Shown: positions 7,286-15,764 of the stretch, one piece after another | Numbering within the stretch: position 1 is the stretch's first letter | How the letters are laid out: each line of letters opens with the position of its first letter | Source: Prevotella sp. | GTDB lineage: Bacteria; Bacteroidota; Bacteroidia; Bacteroidales; Bacteroidaceae | Length of the DNA: 64,000 nucleotides | NCBI GenBank assembly: GCA_024688365.1 | Contig: JAILEG010000005.1 | Location: 1 to 64,000, forward strand | Direction: 5' to 3' | The notes under the pieces: model-generated | What the model saw: the letters and a program-made list of their open reading frames with translations, nothing else | Databases searched by the model: none | What the model was told of the DNA's origin: nothing | Made by a program: the position numbers and the translations under genes

Positions 7286-8257
7286 TTGAAAGCAATATAC
7301 ATAAAGAAAGATGAGAGGCAGGAACTGCCGCCACTCGCAGCAACCATCGGATTCTTTGACGGTGTACATCGTGGGCATCAGTTCCTCATCGGCCATGTGG
7401 TAAGAGAGGCGCAGGCGGCGGGGCTTGCCGCTGCCGTCATCACCTTCGACCGCCATCCGCGGCAGGTGCTGCAGTCCGACTATCAGCCCCAGCAGCTTTC
7501 CACGCTCGATGAGAAACTGATGCTGCTCTCCCGGACCCAATTGGATGCAGCCCTTGTCCTCCATTTCGACAAGAACCTGGCGGCCCTTCCTGCCCGTGAC
7601 TTCATGGCACAGGTGCTGCGGGGACAGCTGAACGTGCGGAAGCTCATCATTGGTTACGACAACCGCTTCGGGCACAACCGCTCGGAAGGATTTGATGACT
7701 ATGTCAGTTATGGGCGGGAGTTGGGGATTGAGGTTGTTCATGATGAGCCGTTCCTGCCCGATGGTGAGAAGATCAGCTCCTCTGTTATCAGAAGGCATAT
7801 AGAAAGGGGAGATATGGAGGCTGCCAACAGGGCTTTGGGCTATGACTACGCCCAGCTTGGGACCGTTGTGAGCGGCTATCAGAACGGACACAAGATTGGT
7901 TTCCCCACAGCCAACCTTGATGTGGCGTCCTGTCAGCAGCTGATTCCTGCGCCGGGAGTCTATGCCGTGAGGGTACGTCAGGAGAACTCCGTGGAGTGGA
8001 AACGGGGCATGATGAACATAGGCACGCGTCCCACGTTCAACGGCACGGAGCTTTCGCTGGAGGTGAATATCTTTGATTTCAAGGAGGATGTCTACGGACA
8101 GCGGCTGCTTGTCAGCATCATCAGCAAGATGCGGGATGAGCGCAGGTTCGGCTCCCTGGATGCCTTGGCCCGCCAGCTGAGGCAGGACAGGGATGCCATC
8201 AACACCCTCTTGGATTCCCTGCTGGATGCAGGGCATACGGTTATCAGCAATCAATAA
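7286..8257 (+). CDS. ribF: Bifunctional riboflavin kinase / FAD synthetase
   Basis: 323 residues. It phosphorylates riboflavin to FMN and adenylates FMN to FAD in the cytoplasm. The N-terminal nucleotidyltransferase domain has GFFDGVHRGH (about 22-31) and ISSSVIRRHI; the C-terminal flavokinase domain has GFPTANL (about 205) and GTRPTFNG. The reading frame begins with TTG at 7286 (KAIYIKKDE follows). No ATG lies between it and the conserved GFFDG motif, so a TTG start is the best choice. The next gene starts 10 bases after its stop and is probably co-transcribed. Confidence 0.95.
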   Translation: MKAIYIKKDERQELPPLAATIGFFDGVHRGHQFLIGHVVREAQAAGLAAAVITFDRHPRQVLQSDYQPQQLSTLDEKLMLLSRTQLDAALVLHFDKNLAALPARDFMAQVLRGQLNVRKLIIGYDNRFGHNRSEGFDDYVSYGRELGIEVVHDEPFLPDGEKISSSVIRRHIERGDMEAANRALGYDYAQLGTVVSGYQNGHKIGFPTANLDVASCQQLIPAPGVYAVRVRQENSVEWKRGMMNIGTRPTFNGTELSLEVNIFDFKEDVYGQRLLVSIISKMRDERRFGSLDALARQLRQDRDAINTLLDSLLDAGHTVISNQ

Positions 8258-8267
8258 CAATATATAT

Positions 8268-9086
8268 ATGGAGAATAAAAACGTTTGGACTTCCGTCCTT
8301 TATGTCATTCTTTTCGTGTCAGTGTTCTTCCTGTTGCAGGCCCTTGCCGAACTGCTTGGTGCGGCTTGCTATGCGATAGCCACGGGTGGCTCGTTCTCAG
8401 CGGCACTCGGCTCGGGCAGCGGTGAGCTTACGGCCATCACCATTGTCGTCGGCAGCCTGCTTTCCATAGCACTGTTTGTGCGCATGGGATGGGCACCAGT
8501 CTCCCGGAACTATCTGAAGAGCCGTCCCTGGGCGGTCATCGTGTGGACAATGTTGCTCGGTCTTGGCTGTATTCTGCCTATGGAGTTCATCGGCGAGAAG
8601 CTCCAGCTGATGATGCCCGATGAGCTGCAGCAGCTGTTCGAGGTTGTCATGAAGACTCCCTGGGGCTATATTGCCTTAGGCATCATGGCCCCGGTAACAG
8701 AGGAGCTGATATTCCGTGGAGCCGTGCTGCGGACGCTGCTTGGTGTCTTGGGCGGCAATCGGCACTGGGTGGCCATAGCCATATCAGCCCTTGTGTTCGG
8801 GCTGGTTCATCTGAACCTTGCGCAGGGGGCGCATGCTTTTCTTGCCGGACTGATGCTTGGCTGGCTGTACTATCGCTCGGGCAGCATCATCCCTGGCATC
8901 ATCGTCCACTGGGTGAACAACACCGTGGCATACGTCATGTTCAATCTGATGCCGGAGATGAATGACGGGAAGCTCATCGACCTCTTCCACGGTAATGAGC
9001 GGATGATGTACGGTGGGCTGTTTTTCTCGCTTTGCATCTTCGTACCAGCCCTTTACCAGCTTGCTGTCCGCCTGCGCCGGGCGTAA
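8268..9086 (+). CDS. CPBP family intramembrane metalloprotease
   Basis: 272 residues from ATG at 8268 (MENKNVWTSV); a longer frame back into ribF is not needed. Several hydrophobic segments. The CPBP (Abi/CAAX protease-like) motifs are present: EELIFRG (about 145), FGLVHLNL (about 177) and HWVNNT (about 214), giving the glutamates and histidines of the active site. Members cleave prenylated or membrane peptides; the substrate here is unknown. It follows ribF by 10 bases. Confidence 0.9.
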   Translation: MENKNVWTSVLYVILFVSVFFLLQALAELLGAACYAIATGGSFSAALGSGSGELTAITIVVGSLLSIALFVRMGWAPVSRNYLKSRPWAVIVWTMLLGLGCILPMEFIGEKLQLMMPDELQQLFEVVMKTPWGYIALGIMAPVTEELIFRGAVLRTLLGVLGGNRHWVAIAISALVFGLVHLNLAQGAHAFLAGLMLGWLYYRSGSIIPGIIVHWVNNTVAYVMFNLMPEMNDGKLIDLFHGNERMMYGGLFFSLCIFVPALYQLAVRLRRA

Positions 9087-9102
9087 GAATCCACGGGCTG
9101 CA

Positions 9103-9167
9103 AAGTATTGCGGCTGAAGTACTGGGATATTGCAGCTAAAGTACTGAAATACTTCAGCTGAAGTATT
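9103..9167. repeat. Tri-palindromic intergenic repeat, copy A
   Basis: Three ~20-bp units start at 9103, 9126 and 9148. The third, AATACTTCAGCTGAAGTATT, is a perfect 20-bp palindrome. Units 1 and 2 are the asymmetric type (ATTGCGGC / ATTGCAGC on one side, AAGTACT on the other). It sits between convergent genes. Related copies are at 23055, 35484, 37706 and 48130. Confidence 0.85.
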
Positions 9168-9241
9168 GGGCGGGGAAGCATGGACTGTTTGCCAGGTGCT
9201 TACAGTCAGTGTCTCATCTTGCAGGCAGGCAAGGACTGAAA

Positions 9242-9306
9242 AAGGACGTGCCGGAAGCCGTTACCATCCGGACAGGAGTGGGATGGGAGGCTTCTGACAC
9301 GTCCTT
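9242..9306. terminator. Large bipartite hairpin between convergent genes
   Basis: Outer stem AAGGACGTG / CACGTCCTT, a 3x3 internal loop, then inner stem GAAGCC / GGCTTC, with a CATCC/GGATG pair in the apical loop. In the leftward direction the 3' side runs into TTTTTC. It lies just past the stop codon of the leftward HMA gene. Likely a transcription terminator. Confidence 0.6.
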
Positions 9307-9328
9307 CAGTTTTGCTCAGCGAGTGTGT

Positions 9329-9658
9329 TTACATGTTCTCGCAGTCCTCACCCTCGTGGATCTCGACCTTGGCGTCCTTGGTGGTCTTCTCAGCCTTGTA
9401 GCCGAACTTCTCAAATGACTTCTGCAACTTGTCCTCCGTAGTCTTTTGCGCGTCGTAGGTGACGTACACTTTCTGCTCGTCAACATCAGTCTTGATATCC
9501 TTCACGCCTTTTTCAAACCGGAGGTTGCTCTTGATTTTCGTCTCACAGTTGGCACAGTGCATCTGCGGTGTTGTGGTGAAGATGACGGTCTTGATGTCCT
9601 TTGCTGATGCGACCATAGCGGCCATGACCAGCATCAAAGTGATAATACTCTTTTTCAT
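9329..9658 (-). CDS. Secreted heavy-metal-associated (HMA) domain protein
   Basis: 109 residues. Signal peptide (MKKSIITLMLVMAAMVASA), then an HMA fold with the metal-binding motif MHCANC (Cys-x-x-Cys) at about 33-38. The C-terminal tail is acidic and ends GEDCENM. Probably a periplasmic metal (copper, or mercury-type) carrier like MerP/CopZ. It follows the TonB receptor gene by about 120 bases on the same strand, suggesting a joint role in metal uptake or handling. The specific metal cannot be read from the sequence. Confidence 0.88.
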   Translation of the reverse strand: MKKSIITLMLVMAAMVASAKDIKTVIFTTTPQMHCANCETKIKSNLRFEKGVKDIKTDVDEQKVYVTYDAQKTTEDKLQKSFEKFGYKAEKTTKDAKVEIHEGEDCENM

Positions 9659-9781
9659 TTTGCTTTTTGTTTTTTTATTATTATTGTGTGGGCAGCAGGC
9701 TGTCTGCCGTCCACGTGACTGTCAGTTTTTGGATGGAACTCCGCTTGTGGCGGATTGGGAATGAGCATCCTACGGGCAGGC

Positions 9782-11842
9782 TCAAAGATGCCTGCCGAGG
9801 TTGAGGCGGATACCGATGTATCCCATCGCTCCCTGCACAGGACCGTAAATCATGGTAGGCTCAAATCCCTTGCCCCACGGTGTTTGATAGCCGATGATGG
9901 GGTTCCGCTGCTTGTAGTTGGTCAGGTTCTCACCGCCAATGTAGATCGAGAAATGGCGGAAGTAGCGTGTCACCTGTGCGTTTACCTGCCCGTATGCCTT
10001 GTAGTTGCGTGCCCATGACAGGCTGCCATCGGCCAGGGTGTAAGGCTCAGGCATGCGTCCGCCACCGTTCAGGGCAAATGTGGCATCGAACTGCCAGATG
10101 CCGAGCGGTGTCTTGTAGCTGGCCGTGAGAAGTCCCTTGTATCGGCTTTGCAGCGGTTTCCACATCAGTCTGCCGCCGAAAGTCTCCTTGACAAGATTAT
10201 AGCGGTAGGCAGCAGTCAGCTCAAGGCCACGGAAGAGGGGATAGGTGGCATCAATCTGGAAGGTGTGCGAATAGCTCTTGCCGTCAAGATTGGTGATGTG
10301 CAGCAGCTCGGGATTGCTGTCATAGTCGATGACGGCCTGTGAGAGGAAGTGCGTGTAATAATACTCTGCGTTCAGCTTGAGCGTCTTCTGTCCTGTGGGG
10401 ATGAGGAAGGCAAGGCTGGCCCCGTAGTTCCATGCAGCCTCTTGGCTGAGCCTGTCAATGACAAGCCGCCTGCCGGAAGCCATCAGATAGTTGTTCTCAG
10501 CCAGGGCATGCGGGCTGCGGTAGCCCTTTCCGGCAGAGAGGCGGATGGTGAGGAAATCGGCGGGAACCCATTTGAGATGGAACCGGGGTGTGACGAAAGT
10601 GCCATACACATTGCTGTGGTCAACGCGCAGGCCAGCCATAGCGATGAGCCGGCTGTTGAGATTGTAAGTGTACTGCACGTAGGCTCCGGGTGTCGTCTCG
10701 CTCTCGATGTTGCCCGTGAGCGGATAGAGATTGCCGTAGTCAGCCGGCAGGACAGTGGGTGGGAGCGTGAGCCCCTGGTGCAGATAGTCATGGTTGAGGC
10801 TCAGTCCGGCTGAGAGACTGTGTTCAGGCGTGAAGTTGGTCTCGAAGATGAGTGAGGCATAGGCATTCTTCTCGTTCACGTCATAGTGCTTGAAGCCAAA
10901 CTGCGCATCCTGCCGCAGCATGGAGAGGCTGCCCATGAGGGCAATGTTCGTCCCGTGTTCCGGGTTGAGGATGACGGCATGCTTCATGTAAGCCTCATAG
11001 CGGTCAGTCCCGATATTGATGCGGTAGGGTTCCGTCCCGGCAGGCAGGTGGTGGGAGTGCGTGGTCTGTCCGCTCGTCCGGTCTTCCTTCAGGAAGGCCA
11101 GTCCGGCATGCAGCATGTAGTTTCCGCTCTTCCAATACCATCGGTTCTGCAAGTTGTATTGCCGTACCTGCGGGTCGTCCTGGAAACCATCGCCGTTGCC
11201 GTCATGGTGGCTCCAGTTGTTCTCGAAGTGCGCCAGCAGTTCCGTGCTGAGGTTCTTGTTGCCGTTTATGTGTATGTTGCCGTCAGCGTTAGCCTCGAAC
11301 TTGCTCATGGTGTTGCCATATAGGTTCACGGTGAGCCCCTGGTCGTCCTCCGGTTTTAGGTATTCCACGTTTATCTGACCTGTCATGGCCTCATATCCGT
11401 TCTTCACCGATGAGTTACCCTTGCTGACCTGCAGGCTTTTCATCCAGCTCCCTGGCACATATCCCAGTCCGTAGGGCAGTGCTGCGCCACGGAAGTTGGG
11501 CAGATTCTCGGTGAGCATCTGCACGTAAGTGCCGCTGAGTCCGAGCAGTTTCACCTGTTTGGCACCTGTTGTGGCATCAGAGTAGTTGACATCGACCGAT
11601 GGGTTGTTGACGAAGCTCTCGCCGAGATTGCAGCAGGCAGCCTTGAACAGCTCGTCACGAAGAATGTCCTTGCCGTTGATGGCTCCCGCCAGACTGCGTA
11701 CCGTGGCCTTCCGTGCGGTTACGGTGACGTTCTCCAAGGTCTGGTCGTGCAGGGTAGCGGTGGTGTCAGATGCAGCCTGCTGGGCAAGAGCTGTTGTTGA
11801 GAAGAGCAGGGAAAGCCCTGCGAGTTGTATTTTTGTGTTCAT
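9782..11842 (-). CDS. TonB-dependent outer-membrane receptor, probably metal-related
   Basis: 686 residues. Signal peptide ending ALAQ, a TonB-box-like stretch (TLENVTVTA), and a plug domain without a leading carboxypeptidase-like domain: GESFVNNPSVDVNYSD, then LLGLSGTYVQMLTENLPN and NGYEAMTGQINVEY. A 22-strand-type barrel follows, with the usual terminal ENLTNYKQRNPIIG region. A Cys pair (KAACCNLGE) near the plug start is typical of this subgroup. It imports a ligand using ExbBD-TonB. Context (HMA protein downstream, Cys/His protein upstream) suggests metal or metal chelate. Confidence 0.9.
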   Translation of the reverse strand: MNTKIQLAGLSLLFSTTALAQQAASDTTATLHDQTLENVTVTARKATVRSLAGAINGKDILRDELFKAACCNLGESFVNNPSVDVNYSDATTGAKQVKLLGLSGTYVQMLTENLPNFRGAALPYGLGYVPGSWMKSLQVSKGNSSVKNGYEAMTGQINVEYLKPEDDQGLTVNLYGNTMSKFEANADGNIHINGNKNLSTELLAHFENNWSHHDGNGDGFQDDPQVRQYNLQNRWYWKSGNYMLHAGLAFLKEDRTSGQTTHSHHLPAGTEPYRINIGTDRYEAYMKHAVILNPEHGTNIALMGSLSMLRQDAQFGFKHYDVNEKNAYASLIFETNFTPEHSLSAGLSLNHDYLHQGLTLPPTVLPADYGNLYPLTGNIESETTPGAYVQYTYNLNSRLIAMAGLRVDHSNVYGTFVTPRFHLKWVPADFLTIRLSAGKGYRSPHALAENNYLMASGRRLVIDRLSQEAAWNYGASLAFLIPTGQKTLKLNAEYYYTHFLSQAVIDYDSNPELLHITNLDGKSYSHTFQIDATYPLFRGLELTAAYRYNLVKETFGGRLMWKPLQSRYKGLLTASYKTPLGIWQFDATFALNGGGRMPEPYTLADGSLSWARNYKAYGQVNAQVTRYFRHFSIYIGGENLTNYKQRNPIIGYQTPWGKGFEPTMIYGPVQGAMGYIGIRLNLGRHL

Positions 11843-12188
11843 TTGCTTTTGATTGATGATGTTTCCGGAAGTCTCCGCCCGTCAGCCTGTCCGTCCTCTT
11901 TCTGTGAGAGAGAGTGGCCTGGAATGCCCGTTGGGCATGTTCCGGAATTGAGAGTAATGATGTGGGAGCAGGCTGCGGAAGTGCCCGCTCCTGGTGGATA
12001 ACGGCTGGGCATGCCTCAGTGAGTTGGTGCGAGGTCCCATGCCGTCAGCTTGCCCCATGCACGGCCATTGCCCACAGGGGTACTTCCTTTTCCTGTGGGA
12101 ATAGGGCAGGGTGAGATGCCCCCTCCTCTTCTTTCAGTGAGAGACGGGGGAGATGTCCCTTCCCTTGGCAGGGGGCAGGGGCTTTTCT
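11843..12188. other. Long non-coding spacer in the metal module
   Basis: No gene found. It contains small hairpins: TGCCCgttGGGCA near 11925, and CCCACAGG / CCTGTGGG (12071-12078 with 12092-12099). Runs of C and G near 12118-12180 could pair. No clear promoter box for the TonB gene. Confidence 0.45.
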
Positions 12189-12572
12189 CTAAATCAAAAG
12201 CGTGGTAAGAAGATGAAGATATTGCCTTGGTGGGCTATGCCAGCAATAAGCCAATATCCTCTCGGGAGCCTTTGTCAGAACGGGCAAAGGCAGTAATGTG
12301 CAGCTTGTGGCCAGCTGCGGAAGAAGAGAGAGCTGTATGGGCTGAAGGTGATGGATGGCAGTCTGCACGGTATTGGTGGGCGACAGCTTCACAAGCTGCA
12401 TCTTCATGCAGTGACTTGCGTCCGGGTCATTGCAGTGGCGGGTCCTCATCTTCTCGGCAACAGATATGTTTCCAGTATGCTCGCACACCGTCATCAGGAC
12501 ACCCGAGCCTATCCATACTATCATTACCGACAGCAGGATGGAAAGCAATATGTTGACCGATTTTCTCATCAT
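12189..12572 (-). CDS. Small secreted Cys/His-rich protein of the metal module
   Basis: 127 residues. N-terminal signal/anchor (VNILLSILLSVMIVWIGSGVLM) followed by a cluster of potential metal ligands: CEHTGN, then RHCNDPDASHCMKMQLVKLSP. Similar small proteins occur upstream of this class of TonB receptor in Bacteroidota, but I know no assigned function. The C-terminal half is Leu/Pro-rich with no recognised domain. It is the first gene of the leftward TonB/HMA set and has a TAACTTTG promoter box at its start. Confidence 0.65.
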   Translation of the reverse strand: MMRKSVNILLSILLSVMIVWIGSGVLMTVCEHTGNISVAEKMRTRHCNDPDASHCMKMQLVKLSPTNTVQTAIHHLQPIQLSLLPQLATSCTLLPLPVLTKAPERILAYCWHSPPRQYLHLLTTLLI

Positions 12573-12630
12573 TGAGTGGCAAAGTTAAGAAAATCTTAGT
12601 ACCTTTGCAAAGTTTTTAAAGTTTATTTAG
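12573..12630. promoter_or_regulatory. Overlapping divergent promoters
   Basis: Leftward: TAACTTTG (12581-12588 as CAAAGTTA) with a TTTG about 20 bases upstream. Rightward: TACCTTTG at 12600-12607 for the GH25 gene. The leftward -33 box falls inside the rightward -7 box, so the two promoters occupy the same DNA and could exclude each other. Confidence 0.6.
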
Positions 12631-14361
12631 ATGTTTCATCCGCACCTTAGCAGGCGAACTCTGTACATGGGGGGCAGCGTGTTGGCTGTTCTCCTATTTA
12701 TATATATAGCCTACCGCTGTCTGCCTCTCTCCCAGGAGCAGGTGGATGACAGTGCTGTCACGGTCAGGCAGCAGTCCTATTATCAGTTGGAGGTCGATGG
12801 CAGGCCTGCGGTCTACTTCTCCGACTATGTCGACTCGGCCTTTGTCGGCGGCTCGGTCAGCAGCGATTCTGTCTCGATGCGCAGTGTCAGCCTCCGGGGC
12901 TATTGGGTCAATCGGATGTCCGTCCTGCCGTCCTGCTTCGGACGCATAGCCATTCCATGGCGCAACAAGCCATCAACCATCGTCAACTTGAGGAGTGCCG
13001 CGCTGCATCGGCTGCTTTTCCGCCTGTTCATCAAGACCGACACAGAGCTGGGAGGATTGCAGACTCAGCGGAATGAACTGAGTTATTACCTCCGTGTACA
13101 CAGCGTCCAGGATTATGGTTACAACAAGATTGCGGCTTATCATGAAGCGGTTGTCCATAAGATGGATTCCATCCGTAAGGTGATGCGTGCCCTGCATGGA
13201 ATCAGGCACGATGCCCGGTTGCGTGTGCGGCAGGTCAACCGTTACAGCGTTGTTCCGTCAGCAGGGAAGAACCAGGGGCTTTCCTGCAATCGGCTGCGCA
13301 TCTACAATGACCGTGATGCCGTCCTGCTGCAGGCGGCTGATGGCATGACTCCGTTCGGTGTCCATACCCGGCTGAGCGTGGGCAGGGCACTGGATGAGCT
13401 TCCTCGCCACAATCAGCAGTCTTCTGTCCGGGCTCCGAGGATTCCCAAGGGTGCCTTGCCCGATTCGGCTGGCTATTACATGGGTGAGCAGAAGAACGGC
13501 AGGGCCAACGGCTACGGACAGTATTATGGCCAGGATGGCAGCTTCTATGACGGCCACTGGGCTGAAGGGAGGCGCAATGGCTTTGGTATCTACATCGCCC
13601 CGCATGAGTACCTGCAGGTGGGTGAGTGGAAAAACGATGTGTTCAAGGGCGAGCGGCTGACTTATACCGCTGACCGTATCTATGGCATTGACCTGTCCCG
13701 ACACCAGCATGAGCAGAAGAACAAGTACTACGACATCAGCTGGAGCAAGCTGCGCATCACTGACCTTGGGACGCTGAGCAGCAAGACGATTAAAGGGACG
13801 GTCGACTATCCTGTATCGTTTGCCTATGTCAAGTCGACTGAGGGCTGCACGGTACTGAATGGCTACTATGCCTCCGACTATGCCGCAGCGCGCCGTCACG
13901 GCATCCGCGTGGGTACTTACCACTTCTTCTCCACCACCTCAGCAGGCTCTGCACAGGCCGATTACTTCCTTCGGCACAGCCGTTTCGGCAAGGGCGATCT
14001 CCCTCCGGTCCTGGATGTGGAGCCAAGTGATGCCCAGATAGCCCGAATGGGTGGTGCTGAGGCTATGTTCCGCAGTATAAGGGCATGGATGGCAAAGGTA
14101 CATAAACGCACCGGCAGGCGGCCGATTCTCTACATCAGCCAGATGTTTGCCAACCATTATATGCCTCTTGCACCCGACTTAGGCGATAATTACCTTGTCT
14201 GGATAGCCCGCTATGGGGAGTACAAGCCCGACATCAAGCTGGCTTACTGGCAGCTGAGTCCTGACGGGAAGGTGCGTGGCATACATGGTGATGTGGACAT
14301 CAATGTGTTCAATGGCTACAGGAATCAGTATGAGGAGTTCCTGAAGAGGCATAGTTTCTGA
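12631..14361 (+). CDS. Membrane-anchored MORN-repeat GH25 lysozyme-like protein
   Basis: 576 residues. Uncleaved-type N-terminal anchor (about 11-30), then about 250 residues of unrecognised sequence. Three MORN-like repeats follow (about 281-343: GYYMGEQKNGRANGYGQYY; YDGHWAEGRRNGFGIY; VGEWKNDVFKGERL). The C-terminal GH25 domain (about 350-576) has YGIDLSRHQ, FAYVKSTEG, GTYHFFS, DVEP (catalytic acids) and a final YWQLSPDGKV. GH25 enzymes cleave peptidoglycan between MurNAc and GlcNAc. It probably acts in the periplasm or at the cell surface. The MORN plus GH25 combination is unusual. Confidence 0.88.
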   Translation: MFHPHLSRRTLYMGGSVLAVLLFIYIAYRCLPLSQEQVDDSAVTVRQQSYYQLEVDGRPAVYFSDYVDSAFVGGSVSSDSVSMRSVSLRGYWVNRMSVLPSCFGRIAIPWRNKPSTIVNLRSAALHRLLFRLFIKTDTELGGLQTQRNELSYYLRVHSVQDYGYNKIAAYHEAVVHKMDSIRKVMRALHGIRHDARLRVRQVNRYSVVPSAGKNQGLSCNRLRIYNDRDAVLLQAADGMTPFGVHTRLSVGRALDELPRHNQQSSVRAPRIPKGALPDSAGYYMGEQKNGRANGYGQYYGQDGSFYDGHWAEGRRNGFGIYIAPHEYLQVGEWKNDVFKGERLTYTADRIYGIDLSRHQHEQKNKYYDISWSKLRITDLGTLSSKTIKGTVDYPVSFAYVKSTEGCTVLNGYYASDYAAARRHGIRVGTYHFFSTTSAGSAQADYFLRHSRFGKGDLPPVLDVEPSDAQIARMGGAEAMFRSIRAWMAKVHKRTGRRPILYISQMFANHYMPLAPDLGDNYLVWIARYGEYKPDIKLAYWQLSPDGKVRGIHGDVDINVFNGYRNQYEEFLKRHSF

Positions 14362-14557
14362 GCGGAACACTTTTAAATCCTTAACTCTTTTTCCTTTGTA
14401 TAGTTTGGGGAAAGGCTTATGTCGCGCATTGCGAAAAGTTCGTAATGGAAAGTCTGTAATGGCATCTTGCCGCCTAAAACATGAGTATAGTCCATCAGAA
14501 AAGGGCAAGGAAGAGAGTTGCCTTACGGCTTGAGGGAATGATTTTTCAGAGACACAT

Positions 14558-14583
14558 AAGGACAGGCGCATCCGCCTGTCCTT
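14558..14583. terminator. Hairpin between convergent genes
   Basis: Perfect 11-bp stem AAGGACAGGCG / CGCCTGTCCTT with a CATC loop, lying between the GH25 stop and the mnmA stop. No T-run on either side, so the terminator role is tentative. Confidence 0.5.
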
Positions 14584-14658
14584 GTCAATTAGGATAACCT
14601 TCAAGTCGGAAATAATGCCTCAGTTGTTTTTCACGCACCCGTTTTCAATGGGACTCCT

Positions 14659-15741
14659 TTACAACGTGATTTCTCCAGAGCCGTAGCAGCGGTGGTGCTG
14701 GTCATCATAGATGACGCAGAACTGCCCGGGGGCTACACCGTGGATGCTCTCAGAGGAGTGTACCATATACCTTCCGTCAGTCAAGTGCTCAATGGTGGCA
14801 GCATGATACTCGGGTGTGTGGCGTATCTTGAAGGTGATTTTCTCCGGCAACTCGCTGATGCCTTCTGTCAGGAAGTGGAAGTCATGGAGCGGAAAGTCTT
14901 TCTTATAGGCTGTCGCAGGATCATATCCGTGGCTGACATAGAGGATGTTCTGTCCCACATCCTTTCTTACAACGAACCACGGACCGCCACCCAGGCCAAG
15001 CCCTTTGCGCTGCCCGATGGTGTGAAACCACAGTCCTTTATGCTCGCCAATCTTCTTCCCTGTCTCCAGCTCGACTACGTCACCAGTCTGCTCGCCCAGG
15101 TATCGGCGTACATACTCGTTATAGTCAATATTGCCAAGGAAGCAGATGCCCTGTGAGTCCTTGCGCCGGGCATTGATGAGATGCTCCCGCTGGGCTATCT
15201 CCCGAACCTCATTCTTCTCATAATGCCCGATGGGGAAGATGGCTTTCTTCAGCTGCCAGTCGTAAATCTGTGCGAGGAAGTCGGTCTGGTCCTTCACGGG
15301 GTCAGGGCTGGTGGTGAGCCATTTGCGTCCGTCAATCCACTCTGTCTGTGCATAATGCCCTGTGGCTATGAGGTCATAGTCATGCCCCATCTTCTCATCG
15401 AATGCTCCGAACTTTATCAGTCGGTTGCACATAACGTCCGGATTGGGTGTGAATCCAGCCTTCACCTTTTCCATTGTGTAGCGTGTCACCTGGTTCCAGT
15501 ACTCCTTGTGGCAGTCGATTACCTGTAGCCTGCAGCCGAACCGGTGGGCTACAGCTGTTGCCATCTCCAGGTCCTCCTCTGAGTTGCAGTCCCATTCCTC
15601 CTTCTCTTCGGGACCGATTTTTATGTAGAAGCAGTCAGGGTGCAGCCCCTGCCGGGCAAACTCATATACAACAACGGAACTGTCGACTCCGCCAGAGAGC
15701 AGTACGGCTATGCGCTTGCCCTTTATCTCGTCAGTATTCAT
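14659..15741 (-). CDS. mnmA: tRNA-specific 2-thiouridylase
   Basis: 360 residues. It transfers sulfur to U34 of tRNA-Lys, -Glu and -Gln. PP-loop ATP site LLSGGVDSSV at about 14-23; catalytic cysteines in NPDVMCN and in SQGICFLG; conserved ATGHYAQ and GQRKGLGLGGGPWFV. Length is normal for the family. It lies 23 bases downstream of yitT on the same strand, so the two are probably co-transcribed from the yitT promoter. Confidence 0.96.
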   Translation of the reverse strand: MNTDEIKGKRIAVLLSGGVDSSVVVYEFARQGLHPDCFYIKIGPEEKEEWDCNSEEDLEMATAVAHRFGCRLQVIDCHKEYWNQVTRYTMEKVKAGFTPNPDVMCNRLIKFGAFDEKMGHDYDLIATGHYAQTEWIDGRKWLTTSPDPVKDQTDFLAQIYDWQLKKAIFPIGHYEKNEVREIAQREHLINARRKDSQGICFLGNIDYNEYVRRYLGEQTGDVVELETGKKIGEHKGLWFHTIGQRKGLGLGGGPWFVVRKDVGQNILYVSHGYDPATAYKKDFPLHDFHFLTEGISELPEKITFKIRHTPEYHAATIEHLTDGRYMVHSSESIHGVAPGQFCVIYDDQHHRCYGSGEITL

Positions 15742-15764
15742 CTTGCAGTCTCCTTTCTTTTCAA

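Noticed and set aside
7271..8260. Leftward 329-residue open frame
   Set aside because: Antisense to ribF, whose motifs are clear.
14179..14604. Leftward 141-residue open frame
   Set aside because: Overlaps the GH25 C-terminus and a hairpin; no homolog recognised.
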